From assembly GCA_027686065.1 (NCBI GenBank), contig JAQCTH010000002.1:1-64000 (forward strand): DNA of 64,000 nucleotides, in the 5' to 3' direction. Positions 18,580 to 28,391 of the stretch are shown here, one piece after another. Made by a program: the position numbers and the translations under genes. Below the pieces are notes generated by a model. That model saw only the letters and a program-made list of their open reading frames with translations, was not told the DNA's origin and did no database searches. Every line of letters starts with the position of its first letter. The stretch's first letter is position 1. Origin of the DNA: Clostridiaceae bacterium AF10-41. Its GTDB lineage: Bacteria > Bacillota > Clostridia > Clostridiales > Clostridiaceae.

Positions 18580-19265
18580 TACTTCACCTCAAATTTATAT
18601 CCAACTCCCCAAACTGTTTCTATTTGCCAATTCTCTCCACCGCTAATTTTTTCTCTTAACCTTTTAATATGCACATCCACAGTTCTTGAATCTCCTGGAT
18701 AATCATATCCCCATACTTCACAAAGTAATTGTTCTCTAGTAAAAACCTTATTTTTATTACTTGCTAAGTAATGAAGTAATTCAAATTCCTTTGGAGGCAT
18801 TTTTATCTCCATTCCTTTATAAGTAACATTGTATGAACTGGCATCTATAGTAAGATCTGAATAATTAATTGCTTCAGTATCTTTTTCATCATAATTATAC
18901 CTTCTCATAACAGCCTTTACTCTGGCTAATAGTTCTTTTGGCTCAAAAGGTTTTACAACATAATCATCTGCTCCTAATTCCAAAGCTAAAACCTTGTCAA
19001 AGGTATCACCTTTTGCAGTTAACATAATTATAGGAATCTCACTATTTTTTCTAATTAGCTTTAATACCTCTACTCCATCCATTCCTGGCAACATTATATC
19101 TAAAAGAACCAAATCTGGCTTAAAGTCCTCAAACATCCCATAAGATTCTTTTCCATTATGACACTTTCTTGTTTCATATCCTGCACTCAATAAGTACATA
19201 TTTATAACTTCACATATATTTTCATCATCATCTACTATTAATATCTTATTTAGTCTATTATCCAT
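18579..19265 (-). CDS. OmpR/PhoB-family response regulator
   Basis: A 228-residue regulator. Residues 5-118 are a receiver domain: acidic pocket DDD near residue 12, phosphoacceptor Asp in LVLLDIMLPG, the conserved Lys in VVKPF. Residues 130-227 are a winged-helix DNA-binding domain (PPKEFELLHYLASN, RTVDVHIKRLREKI, WGVGYKF). It is the first gene of the operon with the kinase and the HtrA-like protein. The closest named families are WalR/PhoP-like, but I cannot assign the target genes. Confidence 0.93.
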   Translation of the reverse strand: MDNRLNKILIVDDDENICEVINMYLLSAGYETRKCHNGKESYGMFEDFKPDLVLLDIMLPGMDGVEVLKLIRKNSEIPIIMLTAKGDTFDKVLALELGADDYVVKPFEPKELLARVKAVMRRYNYDEKDTEAINYSDLTIDASSYNVTYKGMEIKMPPKEFELLHYLASNKNKVFTREQLLCEVWGYDYPGDSRTVDVHIKRLREKISGGENWQIETVWGVGYKFEVK

Positions 19266-19357
19266 AATAACACCTTCCTTATTCTTATTATAATTGATTT
19301 AATCCTTATATTAATATTTCTTAATAATAATTTACATTTGTTACAAATTATTAATTT

Positions 19358-19397
19358 AATAAGCCCCTAAAAAGTTTGTGCTTCTTAGGGGCTTATT
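19358..19397 (-). terminator. Strong hairpin terminator after prs
   Basis: A perfect 13-bp stem AATAAGCCCCTAA/TTAGGGGCTTATT with a 14-nt loop lies about 13 nt after the prs stop. The tail on the minus strand is A/T-mixed rather than pure T. The symmetric AATAAG/CTTATT flanks would let it work on both strands. Confidence 0.75.
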
Positions 19398-19409
19398 ATC
19401 CATTATGTA

Positions 19410-20369
19410 TTAAACTTCAAATAATTTGCTTATTGGTTCATCATCATATATTCTCTTTATTGCTTCTGCAAATAATGGAGCTACTGATAATGCCTTAAAT
19501 TTAACTAATCCATCTCTTTCTGGTAGCTTTATAGTATTTAACATAACTAATTCTTCAATTGCTGAATTATTTATTCTTTCAAAAGCTGGTCCTGATAAAA
19601 CTCCATGAGTGCAACATGCATAAACATTTTTAGCACCTAAGTCTTTTAACGCATTTGCAGCATTTGCAATAGTGCCTGCTGTATCAATCATATCATCTAT
19701 AAGTATACATCTTTTGCCTTTTACATCACCTATAATATTCATTATTTCTGATACATTTGCTTTTGGTCTTCTCTTATCTATAATTGCTATTGGTGCATGT
19801 AATCTATCAGCAAACTTTCTAGCTCTAGTAACACTTCCTAAATCTGGAGAAACTACTACTACATCTTCATCTTCATCAAAGCCTTTTTCAACGAAATACT
19901 TAGCTAATATTGGTGATCCTAATAAATGATCAACTGGTATATTAAAATATCCTTGAATTTGAGCTGCATGTAAATCCATTGTTAATACTCTATGAGCACC
20001 TGCGGCAGTTAAAAGATCTGCTACTAGTTTTGCTGTAATTGGATCTCTTGATTTAGCTTTTCTATCTTGTCTAGCATATCCATAGTAAGGCATAACTACT
20101 GTAATCCTACCTGCGGAAGCTCTCTTAAATGCATCTATCATTATTAAAAGTTCCATTAAATTATTGTTAACTGGTGAACTAGTTGATTGAACTAAGAACA
20201 CATCTGTTCCTCTTACAGTTTCCGCTATATCAACTGATATCTCTCCATCGCTAAAGGTTGAAACCTTAGCTTTACCTAGTGGTAATCCTAAAATGTCAGC
20301 TACTTCTTTTGCTAATTCTGGATGTGAGTTTCCAGTAAATATCTTTATATTTTTTCCATGGGTTATCAT
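19410..20369 (-). CDS. prs: Ribose-phosphate pyrophosphokinase
   Basis: Prs makes PRPP from ribose-5-phosphate and ATP, feeding purine, pyrimidine, NAD, His and Trp synthesis. The 319-residue protein shows the usual class I features: [18 protein letters not shown], the Mg/ATP region with [10 protein letters not shown], the [18 protein letters not shown] stretch, and the PRPP-binding loop [13 protein letters not shown]. The ATG has AAGGAGG about 11 nt upstream. It follows glmU closely, as in Bacillus, linking UDP-GlcNAc and nucleotide precursor supply. Confidence 0.98.
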   Translation of the reverse strand: MITHGKNIKIFTGNSHPELAKEVADILGLPLGKAKVSTFSDGEISVDIAETVRGTDVFLVQSTSSPVNNNLMELLIMIDAFKRASAGRITVVMPYYGYARQDRKAKSRDPITAKLVADLLTAAGAHRVLTMDLHAAQIQGYFNIPVDHLLGSPILAKYFVEKGFDEDEDVVVVSPDLGSVTRARKFADRLHAPIAIIDKRRPKANVSEIMNIIGDVKGKRCILIDDMIDTAGTIANAANALKDLGAKNVYACCTHGVLSGPAFERINNSAIEELVMLNTIKLPERDGLVKFKALSVAPLFAEAIKRIYDDEPISKLFEV

Positions 20370-20418
20370 TATATGAAGACCTCCTTAAAATTTTTGGCAC
20401 TTTTGTTTATCTAAATAA

Positions 20419-21789
20419 CTATTTGTTAGTAAGACCTTTCTTAGCTACCCAACCTTCTATATTTCTTTGCTTTGCTCTAGCTACCGCTAGTTCTCCCTCT
20501 TTTACGTCATTAACTATTGTTGAGCCTGCAGCTATATAAGTATTATCTTCTACTTTAACTGGTGATACTAAATTTGTATTGCAACCTATAAAACTATTAT
20601 TTCCAATTATAGTTTTATTTTTCTTACTTCCGTCATAATTGACTACAACAGTTCCACATCCAAAATTACAATTTTCACCAACAGAAGCATCTCCTATATA
20701 AGTTAAATGTGATACTTTTGTATTGTTCCCTATAGTAGATTTTTTAATTTCTACAAAATCTCCTATTCTCGCATTATTTCCAATTATTGATTCTGGTCGT
20801 ATATATGCAAAAGGACCAACTGTAGTTTTTTCTCCAATTTTACTATCTATTATAACTGAAGATTGAATTTCTACATTATTTGAAATTATACTATTCACTA
20901 TTCTTGAATTTGGGTATAATATAACACCTTCTCCAATTTTAGTATTTCCTTCTATAACATTTCCTGGATATATTATTGTATCTCTATCTATTTCTACATC
21001 ATCTCCTATGTATGTAGAATTAGGATCTATTAACGTTACTCCATTTATCATATGTTTTAAATTAATTCTTTTTCTTAATATTTCTTCTGCTTCTGCTAGT
21101 TGTACTCTTGAATTAACACCTATTGTTTCATCATAATCTATTACAACTGCTCCTACGCTTTTTCCTTCTTCTTTTAGTATTCCAATAACATCTGTTAAAT
21201 AATATTCTCCTTGATTATTATTGTTAGATAATTTGTCTAATGAACTTACTAATTCTTCTATATCAAAGCAATATATTGCAGCATTCATTTCTTTTATCTT
21301 TAACTCTTCTTCATCACAATCTTTATGCTCTACAATTTTTAAAACTTCATTATCTTTTCTTACTACTCTTCCGTATCCAGTTGGATCTTCTAGTATTGAA
21401 CTTAATAAAGTTGCACTATTATTGTTTTCTATATGTGATTTAAATAAATTATTAACTGTTTCTGCTTTAATTAATGGTGCATCACCACAAAAAACTCCTA
21501 CAACACCTTTTTTTCCTTTAAGAAAATCCATAGCACATTTTACAGCATGGCCTGTTCCTAATTGTTCCTCTTGTATGGAATAGCTAATATTTCTTGAAGC
21601 AGTTTTTTCTTTTACTAATTCTGCCCCTTTTCCTACTATTACATTTATATCTTCTATATCAGCCTTTCTCATAGTATCTATTACATGGTTCACCATTTCT
21701 TTACCACAAATTTTATGTAAAACTTTTGGTAAGTCTGATTTTATCCTTGTTCCTTGCCCAGCTGCCAAAATTAATGCACACTTATACAT
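20419..21789 (-). CDS. glmU: Bifunctional GlmU: GlcN-1-P acetyltransferase / UDP-GlcNAc pyrophosphorylase
   Basis: GlmU makes UDP-GlcNAc for peptidoglycan and teichoic acids. The 456-residue protein starts with a uridylyltransferase domain ([20 protein letters not shown], residues 6-25; FCGDAPLI). Residues about 250-450 form a left-handed beta-helix of hexapeptide repeats (for example [20 protein letters not shown], then [18 protein letters not shown]), the acetyltransferase part. An AGAGG site lies 8 nt before the ATG. The gene is followed by prs 49 nt downstream, in the conserved spoVG-glmU-prs order. Confidence 0.98.
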   Translation of the reverse strand: MYKCALILAAGQGTRIKSDLPKVLHKICGKEMVNHVIDTMRKADIEDINVIVGKGAELVKEKTASRNISYSIQEEQLGTGHAVKCAMDFLKGKKGVVGVFCGDAPLIKAETVNNLFKSHIENNNSATLLSSILEDPTGYGRVVRKDNEVLKIVEHKDCDEEELKIKEMNAAIYCFDIEELVSSLDKLSNNNNQGEYYLTDVIGILKEEGKSVGAVVIDYDETIGVNSRVQLAEAEEILRKRINLKHMINGVTLIDPNSTYIGDDVEIDRDTIIYPGNVIEGNTKIGEGVILYPNSRIVNSIISNNVEIQSSVIIDSKIGEKTTVGPFAYIRPESIIGNNARIGDFVEIKKSTIGNNTKVSHLTYIGDASVGENCNFGCGTVVVNYDGSKKNKTIIGNNSFIGCNTNLVSPVKVEDNTYIAAGSTIVNDVKEGELAVARAKQRNIEGWVAKKGLTNK

Positions 21790-21965
21790 AAAAACACCTC
21801 TTTATTTGAAATATTAAGGACAAATTTATAATTAATTTAAAAAATGTTCGTAAACATCTCATTCTATTATATTGTATTAGAATGAGTATTTCAACCTTAA
21901 ATCTCTTATATACATGCATATAATCTTAATATTTTAGTATTACTCCATAGTTATATTAAAAATTT

Positions 21966-22000
21966 GCAAAAAAAATAAAAGGGTTATCCCTTTTATTTTT
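21966..22000 (-). terminator. Intrinsic terminator after spoVG
   Basis: A hairpin ATAAAAGGG/CCCTTTTAT with a 4-nt loop lies about 15 nt after the spoVG stop. On the minus strand it is followed by a run of T. It separates spoVG from glmU. Confidence 0.8.
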
Positions 22001-22012
22001 AAACAATACAAA

Positions 22013-22297
22013 CTAACCAACTATTGCCTCTGATTCATCCTCAAGTTTTGCTTTTTCATAAGCTTCAAGTATTGATGTTTGAATCTTTTCTCTAGTGTCT
22101 GTGTTAATAGGATGTGCTATATCCTTAAACTCCCCATCTGGTGTCTTTCTACTTGGCATAGCTATAAATAATCCATTTTGTCCTTCGATTACCTTGATGT
22201 CATGAACTACAAATTCGTTGTCAAATGTAACAGAAACTATAGCCTTCATTTTTCCATCGGAAGCTATCTTTCTAATCCTTACATCGGTTATTGTCAT
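22013..22297 (-). CDS. spoVG: Septation and RNA-binding regulator SpoVG
   Basis: A 94-residue protein with the highly conserved SpoVG core: [10 protein letters not shown], then [20 protein letters not shown] and the basic element [19 protein letters not shown]. SpoVG affects asymmetric septation and spore cortex in Bacillus and acts as a DNA/RNA-binding regulator in other Firmicutes. A CGGAGGTG site lies 7-8 nt upstream of the ATG. It lies between purR and glmU, as in Bacillus (where yabJ intervenes; I see no yabJ here). Confidence 0.97.
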   Translation of the reverse strand: MTITDVRIRKIASDGKMKAIVSVTFDNEFVVHDIKVIEGQNGLFIAMPSRKTPDGEFKDIAHPINTDTREKIQTSILEAYEKAKLEDESEAIVG

Positions 22298-22438
22298 TGC
22301 ACTACACCTCCGTTGCTATGATAGATATAGAATTCTATAAAAATCGTAGAAATCCTCTTTTTTATTATAAAATTTTTTAAATTTTCTATTTTTTTTTAAA
22401 AGTTATCATTTACAATTGATTATTTGTGAATTTTTTGC

Positions 22439-23254
22439 CTATTTTATTAGATTTGAAGGTCTAACTTCTAAATCCTTAGATTCACCTAAATGTCTTAAAT
22501 CTACTATAGATATATAATCATCAACTCTTTTTTGTGTAACTCCTATATTATCTACTAACACACCGATTCCTACTAGTTCGCTTTCAAACTCCCTTAATAA
22601 ATCCTTTATACCTTGTGCAGTTCCTCCACCTCTTAAAAAGTCATCTATAAATATACACTTACTCTTAGCTTTCATTGATTTCTTTGAAAGGGACATTTGT
22701 TGAATTCTGCCGCTAGTACCAGATACATAATTTATTGTAACAGTAGATCCTTCTGTAACCTTATTATCTCTTCTTATTATAACTAATGGAATTCCTAAAT
22801 TTCTTGCAACTTCATACGCAAGTGGTATTCCCTTAGTTTCCACAGTTACAACATAATCTACTTCTTTATTATAAAATACTGAAGATAAAATAACCCCAGC
22901 TTTACTTATAATTTGAGGATTATACATTAGGTCTGTCATGTATATGAAATTTCCTGGAACTATTCTGCTTTCATCTTTTAACATTTCACAAATATCTTCT
23001 GCGAATTTCCTTCTACTTTCATTTTCTATACCTGGAATATACTTTATTCCTCCAGCAGCCCCTGCTATAGTCTCAACCTTTCCCATTTCTAACTTTTCTA
23101 AAATTTCTCTTACTATTACTATATCTTCACTTATAGTTGATTTTGCCGCATTTAACAATTCTGAAAATCTATTTAATCCTATAACCTTATTTGGATTTTC
23201 AGTTAAAATTTTTGTAATAGCTACTACCCTACTATTTCTACTTAATTTTTCCAA
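22439..23254 (-). CDS. purR: Purine operon repressor PurR
   Basis: PurR represses purine synthesis genes; PRPP relieves the repression. The 271-residue protein has an N-terminal winged helix (residues 1-75, KLSRNSRVVAITKILTENPN) and a type I phosphoribosyltransferase fold with the PRPP motif CIFIDDFLRGGGTAQG. This differs from the unrelated LacI-type PurR of enterobacteria. The start is a TTG at 23252-23254 with TAGGTGA upstream. It is the first gene of the conserved minus-strand block and diverges from murC. Confidence 0.96.
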   Translation of the reverse strand: MEKLSRNSRVVAITKILTENPNKVIGLNRFSELLNAAKSTISEDIVIVREILEKLEMGKVETIAGAAGGIKYIPGIENESRRKFAEDICEMLKDESRIVPGNFIYMTDLMYNPQIISKAGVILSSVFYNKEVDYVVTVETKGIPLAYEVARNLGIPLVIIRRDNKVTEGSTVTINYVSGTSGRIQQMSLSKKSMKAKSKCIFIDDFLRGGGTAQGIKDLLREFESELVGIGVLVDNIGVTQKRVDDYISIVDLRHLGESKDLEVRPSNLIK

Positions 23255-23534
23255 TATATATCACCTACATTTTATTATTTTCCGAATTATTCGTTAATTT
23301 TATCCCTCTAATATTCATATTTTATTCTATATTTTTCTCAATATCAATAGATTTTAATCACTTATATTTTTAATTTACTTATAATTATTGATTTTTCAAT
23401 AAAATTTTAGTAATTTCTTGAATTTACAGCTTTTTTATGTGTTCATTTTCTTAAATTTGTATATAATTATAAAGTGAAAACTATTTGCATTAATTTTATA
23501 AAATAATTCTTAATAGAAAAAGGGGTTGATTCTT

Positions 23535-24911
23535 TTGTCTTTTGATCTTAATAAAGATATAAATAAAAAAGTTCATTTTATAGGTATTGGCGGTATTAGT
23601 ATGAGCGGACTTGCTGCTGTTTTATTAACAAAGGGGTTTAAGGTATCAGGTTCTGATTTTAAAGAATCTGAAATTACTAATAAATTAAAATCTGAAGGCG
23701 CTGAAATTTACATAGGTCATGATAAAAATAACTTGAAAGATGTTGACTTAGTAGTTTATACAGCTGCTATACCATGTGATAATCCTGAGATAGTAGAGGC
23801 TAAAAATAAACAAATAGACCTTATGGATAGAGCTGAATTTTTAGGATTAATAATGAAAGGTCATAAATATAATGTTGCTATCTCTGGTACTCATGGAAAA
23901 ACTACTTGCACATCAATGCTTTCTCATGTAACCTTAAAGGCAAATTTAGATCCTACAATATTGGTAGGTGGCGAATTAGATGTAATAGATGGTAACTTCA
24001 AGATAGGAAATAGTGAATACTTCTTAACTGAAGCTTGTGAGTATAAAGAATCATTTTTAAAATTTTATCCTTATATAGGTGTTATTTTAAATATAGATGC
24101 TGATCATTTAGATTACTATAGAGATTTAAACCATATAAAAGAAACCTTCGAAAAATTCTCTAACATAATACCTACTAATGGATACTTAATTGGATATTGT
24201 GAAGATGACAATGTAAATGAGATATTGAGTAAAGCTAAATGTAATACAATTAGCTATGGTATAAATAAAGGTGATGTAAGAGCAACTAATATTTCCTTTG
24301 ATAACAAGGGATGTGCTAGCTTTACTGTACTTAAAGATAGTACTGAGCTATTTAACGTGACTTTGAACACTACTGGTAAACACAATATATTAAATGCTTT
24401 ATCAACTATTTGTGTTGGCTTAATCTTTAATATACCTTATTCTTCAATAATCGAAGGACTAGCTGAATGTAAGGGTGCACACAAGAGATTTGAATACAAG
24501 GGTGAATTCAATGGAGCAACAATAATTGATGATTATGCTCATCATCCTGTTGAAATAAAAGCTACATTAGATACAGCTAATATAATTCCTCATAAAAATA
24601 TTTATGCTGTATTTCAGCCACATACCTACACAAGAACTAAAACTTTATTTAATGAATTTACAGAATGCTTCTCTCATGCTGACGAATTAATTCTTATGGA
24701 TATATACGCAGCAAGAGAAAAAGATACAGGGCTTGTGAGCTCAGATGATCTTGGCGATGCAATAAGAGCCAAAGGTATTAAATGTACTAATTTCCATAGC
24801 CATGATGAAGTTGCAAATTATTTAAAAAATAAAATTTCAAATGATGATATTCTTCTAACCATAGGCGCTGGAGATGTAGTAAAAGTTGCTGATATAATTT
24901 TAAAACAATAA
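23535..24911 (+). CDS. murC: UDP-N-acetylmuramate--L-alanine ligase MurC
   Basis: MurC adds L-Ala to UDP-MurNAc, the first amino acid of the peptidoglycan stem. The 458-residue protein has the N-terminal Rossmann motif [14 protein letters not shown], the ATP loop [12 protein letters not shown], the Mg/substrate region with [10 protein letters not shown], and a C-terminal Mur ligase domain with [11 protein letters not shown] start at the TTG at 23535, because AGGGG lies 9 nt upstream; another TTG three codons earlier touches the ribosome site. It is transcribed divergently from purR. Confidence 0.97.
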   Translation: MSFDLNKDINKKVHFIGIGGISMSGLAAVLLTKGFKVSGSDFKESEITNKLKSEGAEIYIGHDKNNLKDVDLVVYTAAIPCDNPEIVEAKNKQIDLMDRAEFLGLIMKGHKYNVAISGTHGKTTCTSMLSHVTLKANLDPTILVGGELDVIDGNFKIGNSEYFLTEACEYKESFLKFYPYIGVILNIDADHLDYYRDLNHIKETFEKFSNIIPTNGYLIGYCEDDNVNEILSKAKCNTISYGINKGDVRATNISFDNKGCASFTVLKDSTELFNVTLNTTGKHNILNALSTICVGLIFNIPYSSIIEGLAECKGAHKRFEYKGEFNGATIIDDYAHHPVEIKATLDTANIIPHKNIYAVFQPHTYTRTKTLFNEFTECFSHADELILMDIYAAREKDTGLVSSDDLGDAIRAKGIKCTNFHSHDEVANYLKNKISNDDILLTIGAGDVVKVADIILKQ

Positions 24912-24941
24912 TAAACTTATATTATTCTTTTCTTAGTAAAT

Positions 24942-24985
24942 ACTATAAGGAGTTAATATTTATATAAATATTAACTCCTTATAGT
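24942..24985 (+). terminator. Perfect 44-bp palindrome after murC, probable terminator
   Basis: Twenty-two bases beginning ACTATAAGGAGTTAATATTT are followed by their exact complement with no loop. It begins 30 nt after the murC stop. The tail is only moderately T-rich. It could form a long RNA hairpin or a DNA cruciform. Confidence 0.6.
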
Positions 24986-25168
24986 TTATCCTTTGCTTTT
25001 CTTTGCCATCTTTTGACTAATATACTAAGAATATTGATATTATTCTTTTTTTATATTTATTTTTGAATAAGTTTATCTTATAATTTACAAGAACTATTAA
25101 ATTTTATTATATAAATTTTTTGGTTTTATACTTTTTATAAAAGCAAATATTAGAGTAGAGGTGATTTT

Positions 25169-25987
25169 ATGGATTTATCAAATAAAATTAAAAACGCTGC
25201 AGACTTTATAATGAAAAAATCTAAATACAAACCTGAAATCGGTTTAATTTTAGGGTCTGGATTAGGATCATTAGCTGATTCTATAGAAAATCCTGAATTT
25301 TATCCTTATGAAGAACTTCCACATTTCCCAGTATCAACAGTTGAGGGCCATGCTGGAAGATTAGTTGTTGGTATGTTAAATGGAAAGTGCGTTGTTGCTA
25401 TGCAAGGAAGATTCCATTACTATGAAGGCTATGCTTTCAATGAAGTAACTTTCCCAGTTAGAGTAATGAAGTCAATTGGAGTTGAAAAGCTTATTGTTAC
25501 AAATGCTTGCGGAGCTGTTAATGAAAGCTTTAAACCTGGAGACTTAATGATTATAACAGATCAAATTAACTTTTCTGGAGATAATCCTTTAATAGGTAAA
25601 AATCTAGATGAATTTGGACCAAGATTCCCTGACCTTTCAAATGCTTATTCAAAGGATTTAGTTGAAAAAGCTAAGGGAGTTGCAAATAAATTAAACATTG
25701 ATATTAAAACTGGAGTTTACATGATGTTTAGTGGTCCAACTTACGAAACTCCTGCTGAAATTAGAATGTCTAGAGTTTTTGGAGCAGATGCTGTTGGTAT
25801 GTCAACTGTTCCAGAAGTAATCGTTGCTGCTCATTGTGGAATGAAGGTTCTTGGAATATCATGCTTAACTAACATGGCAGCTGGTATACTAGATCAACCA
25901 TTAAATCATGAAGAGGTTATGGAAACTTCAGCTAAAGTAAAAGAAACATTTACTAAACTTATGAACGAAATAATTAAAGAAATTTAA
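25169..25987 (+). CDS. punA: Purine nucleoside phosphorylase, trimeric family 2
   Basis: The enzyme splits inosine and guanosine with phosphate into base plus ribose-1-phosphate, salvaging purines. The 272-residue length and motifs fit the trimeric PNP family: GLILGSGLGSLAD (phosphate loop), FPVSTVEGHAGRLV, QGRFHYYEGY, TNACGAVN, and the purine-binding MFSGPTYETPAEIRM. GAGGTG lies 5-6 nt before the ATG. It stands alone between murC and repeat elements. Together with purR, prs and xpt it makes this window rich in purine metabolism genes. Confidence 0.95.
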   Translation: MDLSNKIKNAADFIMKKSKYKPEIGLILGSGLGSLADSIENPEFYPYEELPHFPVSTVEGHAGRLVVGMLNGKCVVAMQGRFHYYEGYAFNEVTFPVRVMKSIGVEKLIVTNACGAVNESFKPGDLMIITDQINFSGDNPLIGKNLDEFGPRFPDLSNAYSKDLVEKAKGVANKLNIDIKTGVYMMFSGPTYETPAEIRMSRVFGADAVGMSTVPEVIVAAHCGMKVLGISCLTNMAAGILDQPLNHEEVMETSAKVKETFTKLMNEIIKEI

Positions 25988-25990
25988 TCA

Positions 25991-26080
25991 TTTCACAGTT
26001 CACAAGGCACAGTTTACAGTTGTTATATTTTGCGAAGCAAGTTTCTTAGGTAAAAGGTAACAGGGAACAGGGAACAAGCT
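25991..26080. repeat. Half-copy of the 63371-63682 repeat element (type B)
   Basis: The sequence CAGTTCACAAGGCACAGT followed by ACAGTTGTT, a TTGCGAAGCAA palindrome, and a GGTAACAGGGAACAGGGAAC run matches, with small changes, the left arm of the element at 63371-63682. The right arm is absent. It begins 4 bases after the punA stop. Confidence 0.6.
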
Positions 26081-26180
26081 CAATTATAGTCTGCTAAACT
26101 CAATTAAGTTTTTAATTTCCCTCACCAATTATTTTTTACCAATAACTTAATTCATTATTAATTTAAATTCTTAATATAAG

Positions 26181-26400
26181 TTGGCGAAGGTAAATAGAAT
26201 ATGTGAAATAAGCATATAGTGAGAAACTAGAAGTACTTGATGAAGGAAGAACTACTATGCCTTAGTGTTGTTGGTTTGTCTGAGCGTAGCGAGTTTAACC
26301 AAAACTCTTGGCATAGTAGTTCTCCGAGCCTAGTACTTCTTTTCGTAGCTATTTAGCTTATGAAACATATCTATTTATCGTAGCCTTTATATTCGCAATT
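26181..26400. repeat. MITE-like long inverted-repeat (hairpin) element
   Basis: Two imperfect arms of about 80 bases face each other. Outer ends share GCGAA..TAAA and AATAGA-ATATGT blocks, the middle shares AGAAGTACT, and the inner ends are perfect over 14 bp (AGAACTACTATGCC at 26248-26261 with its complement at 26310-26323). The 48-base centre includes GTCTGAGCGTAGCGAG between GGTT and AACC. It contains no gene and stops 2 bases before the stop codon of the M24 peptidase gene. Confidence 0.65.
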
Positions 26401-26402
26401 TA

Positions 26403-27482
26403 TTACTTAATTACAGTTATCTCCTTGCTTACTTTATTTAAAACTTCACACCCATCCTTAGTAACTAACACTAAGTCTTCAATTCTTACTCCAAAATCAT
26501 CTTTTAAATAAATTCCAGGTTCAATAGAAAATATCATTCCAGCCTTAATTTCTTCGTGATTAGATGAACTAACATCTCCAAAATCATGATCTTCTATTCC
26601 TATACTATGACCTGTTCTATGAGTAAAGTATTTACCGTACCCAGCATCTATTATATAATCTCTTGCTGCTTTATCTATATCTGAAAATTTCATGCCTTCT
26701 TTTACTTTACTTATAGCATTTAAATTTGCTTCCTTTACCACATTATATATTTTCTCATGCCTTTCATTTGGATTTTCTCCAAAAAATACTGTTCTTGTCA
26801 TATCAGAACAATAAGACTTATATACTCCACCAATATCTATAACTATACTATGGCCTTTTCTTATAATATTATTTCCTGACTGGTGATGTGGATCTGCTCC
26901 ATTAGGACTTACTGCAATAATTGGCGAAAAAGAAAACTCATTTACATCATGTTTATCATAAATTTCAGTTAAAAGGCTAGCATAGTACTTTTCTGTCTTT
27001 CCTTCTTTTAAATTATTTAAAAGTTCTAACATAACATTATCATTAATTTCTGAAGATTTTTTCATTAGAACTATTTCTTCTTCATCTTTTATCATCCTTA
27101 ATCTATCAATTATAGGAGATGCATTAATAAAAGCTTTTGCTCCATTATTATTCATAAGTTTTATTAAGAAATGTGCTGGCCAATTTTTATCCACACCTAG
27201 AACATCATTCTTATCCACAATTGTTGACAAAATGTTTATTGGATCTTCTATATCTGAATACCATATTAAATCTACACCTAAATCTTCATATATAGGAAAT
27301 AATTTATTCACTATAAATTTATGATTACCATTTTTATTTAAATATAAAGCAATCATTCTTTCTCCTGGTGAAAACCATTTTCCTGTTAAATAAAAGAGAG
27401 CTGGGGGTGATGATATTAACATTTGATTTAAGTTTTTATCTTCCATTAATCTTAATATATTTTGCAATCTATTTAGCTTCAT
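26403..27482 (-). CDS. M24-family metallopeptidase (Xaa-Pro aminopeptidase type)
   Basis: A 359-residue cytoplasmic peptidase likely to release the N-terminal residue before proline. Residues 1-130 are a creatinase-type N-terminal domain. The C-terminal pita-bread fold shows the dinuclear metal ligands: Asp in VIDIGGVYKSYCSDMTRT (two Asp), His in HRTGHSIG, Glu in FSIEPGIYL and Glu in VRIEDL. GGAGG lies about 7 nt upstream of the ATG. It is a single gene between a repeat element and a divergent phosphoesterase gene. Substrate specificity (PepQ versus PepP) is not settled by sequence. Confidence 0.92.
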   Translation of the reverse strand: MKLNRLQNILRLMEDKNLNQMLISSPPALFYLTGKWFSPGERMIALYLNKNGNHKFIVNKLFPIYEDLGVDLIWYSDIEDPINILSTIVDKNDVLGVDKNWPAHFLIKLMNNNGAKAFINASPIIDRLRMIKDEEEIVLMKKSSEINDNVMLELLNNLKEGKTEKYYASLLTEIYDKHDVNEFSFSPIIAVSPNGADPHHQSGNNIIRKGHSIVIDIGGVYKSYCSDMTRTVFFGENPNERHEKIYNVVKEANLNAISKVKEGMKFSDIDKAARDYIIDAGYGKYFTHRTGHSIGIEDHDFGDVSSSNHEEIKAGMIFSIEPGIYLKDDFGVRIEDLVLVTKDGCEVLNKVSKEITVIK

Positions 27483-27654
27483 TTACTTTCCTCCTTATAG
27501 CAACTTATATATAAATATAATATACATCAACAATTAAATAATATCTATTTATAATATTGTTAATTTTATTTATACTAAATATTTAAAGTGATATAATATA
27601 TTTATTAAAATCTATACTTATTAATTTTTATTTTGAACTTATGGAGGAATACTT

Positions 27655-28353
27655 ATGAAAATAGCTGCTATCTCAGATATTCATGGAAATATATATGCCT
27701 TAATGAAGGTATTAGAAGATATAGATGATCAAAAAGTTGACTTAATAGTTTGCCTTGGTGATTTAGTTGGTTATGGTCCTCATCCTAACGAAGTTGTGGC
27801 TTTAATCAAAAGAAGGGAAATTCCTTGTATTAAAGGAAATTATGATGCTTCAGTTGTAGATGGAGGTTTTACATTTATAAGAGACACTTCAATTAATTCC
27901 TTTGCACTTCCTTGGGCTTGTGACGAAGTTAGAGCTTCAAATAAATACTATTTATCACAGCTTCCTCTATTTTTGAACTATGATATTAATGGAGTGAAAC
28001 TTAAATTTACACATGGTAGTCCTAATTCTATAAGTGAGTATTTATTTGAAGATAAAGAAAATACTGAAGAAGTAATGAATAGTTTAGAAGAAGATATTTT
28101 AGTTTGTGCACATACTCATATTCCTTCATATAAAAAATTTAACAATAAAATGTTTATTAATGTAGGAAGTGTAGGAAAGCCTAAAATAGGTCGTCCAAAT
28201 GCTACTTATTGTATAATTAATATTGATGATAATAAAAAAATAGACGTAAAATTTAGAGAGTTGGAATATGAATTTAAAAGAATTGTTAAAGATACTCAAA
28301 TGCTTCACTTTCCAAATCAATTAATTTCATCTTATGAAAGCGGAAACGAATAA
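27655..28353 (+). CDS. Calcineurin-like metallophosphoesterase
   Basis: A 232-residue cytoplasmic phosphoesterase of the MJ0936/YfcE-like group. The metal-binding motifs occur in order: SDIHGN near residue 7, GDLVGYGPHP, GNYD, FTHGSP, and AHTH (residues about 144-147). The physiological substrate is unknown; related enzymes split phosphodiesters. GGAGGA lies 7 nt before the ATG. It converges on the cytochrome b5-like gene and shares a two-way terminator with it. Confidence 0.9.
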   Translation: MKIAAISDIHGNIYALMKVLEDIDDQKVDLIVCLGDLVGYGPHPNEVVALIKRREIPCIKGNYDASVVDGGFTFIRDTSINSFALPWACDEVRASNKYYLSQLPLFLNYDINGVKLKFTHGSPNSISEYLFEDKENTEEVMNSLEEDILVCAHTHIPSYKKFNNKMFINVGSVGKPKIGRPNATYCIINIDDNKKIDVKFRELEYEFKRIVKDTQMLHFPNQLISSYESGNE

Positions 28354-28354
28354 T

Positions 28355-28390
28355 AAAAAATTGCTACGATTTTAACCGTAGCAATTTTTT
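28355..28390. terminator. Bidirectional terminator between convergent genes
   Basis: An 8-bp core stem TTGCTACG/CGTAGCAA is flanked by A-runs on one side and T-runs on the other. This gives a proper intrinsic terminator on both strands, serving the phosphoesterase gene (+) and the cytochrome b5-like gene (-). Confidence 0.85.
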
Positions 28391-28391
28391 A

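Noticed and set aside
23277..23289. A PurBox-like TTTTCCGAATTAT upstream of purR
   Set aside because: It matches 11 of 13 consensus positions, but a properly spaced second box is not seen, so autoregulation is not supported.
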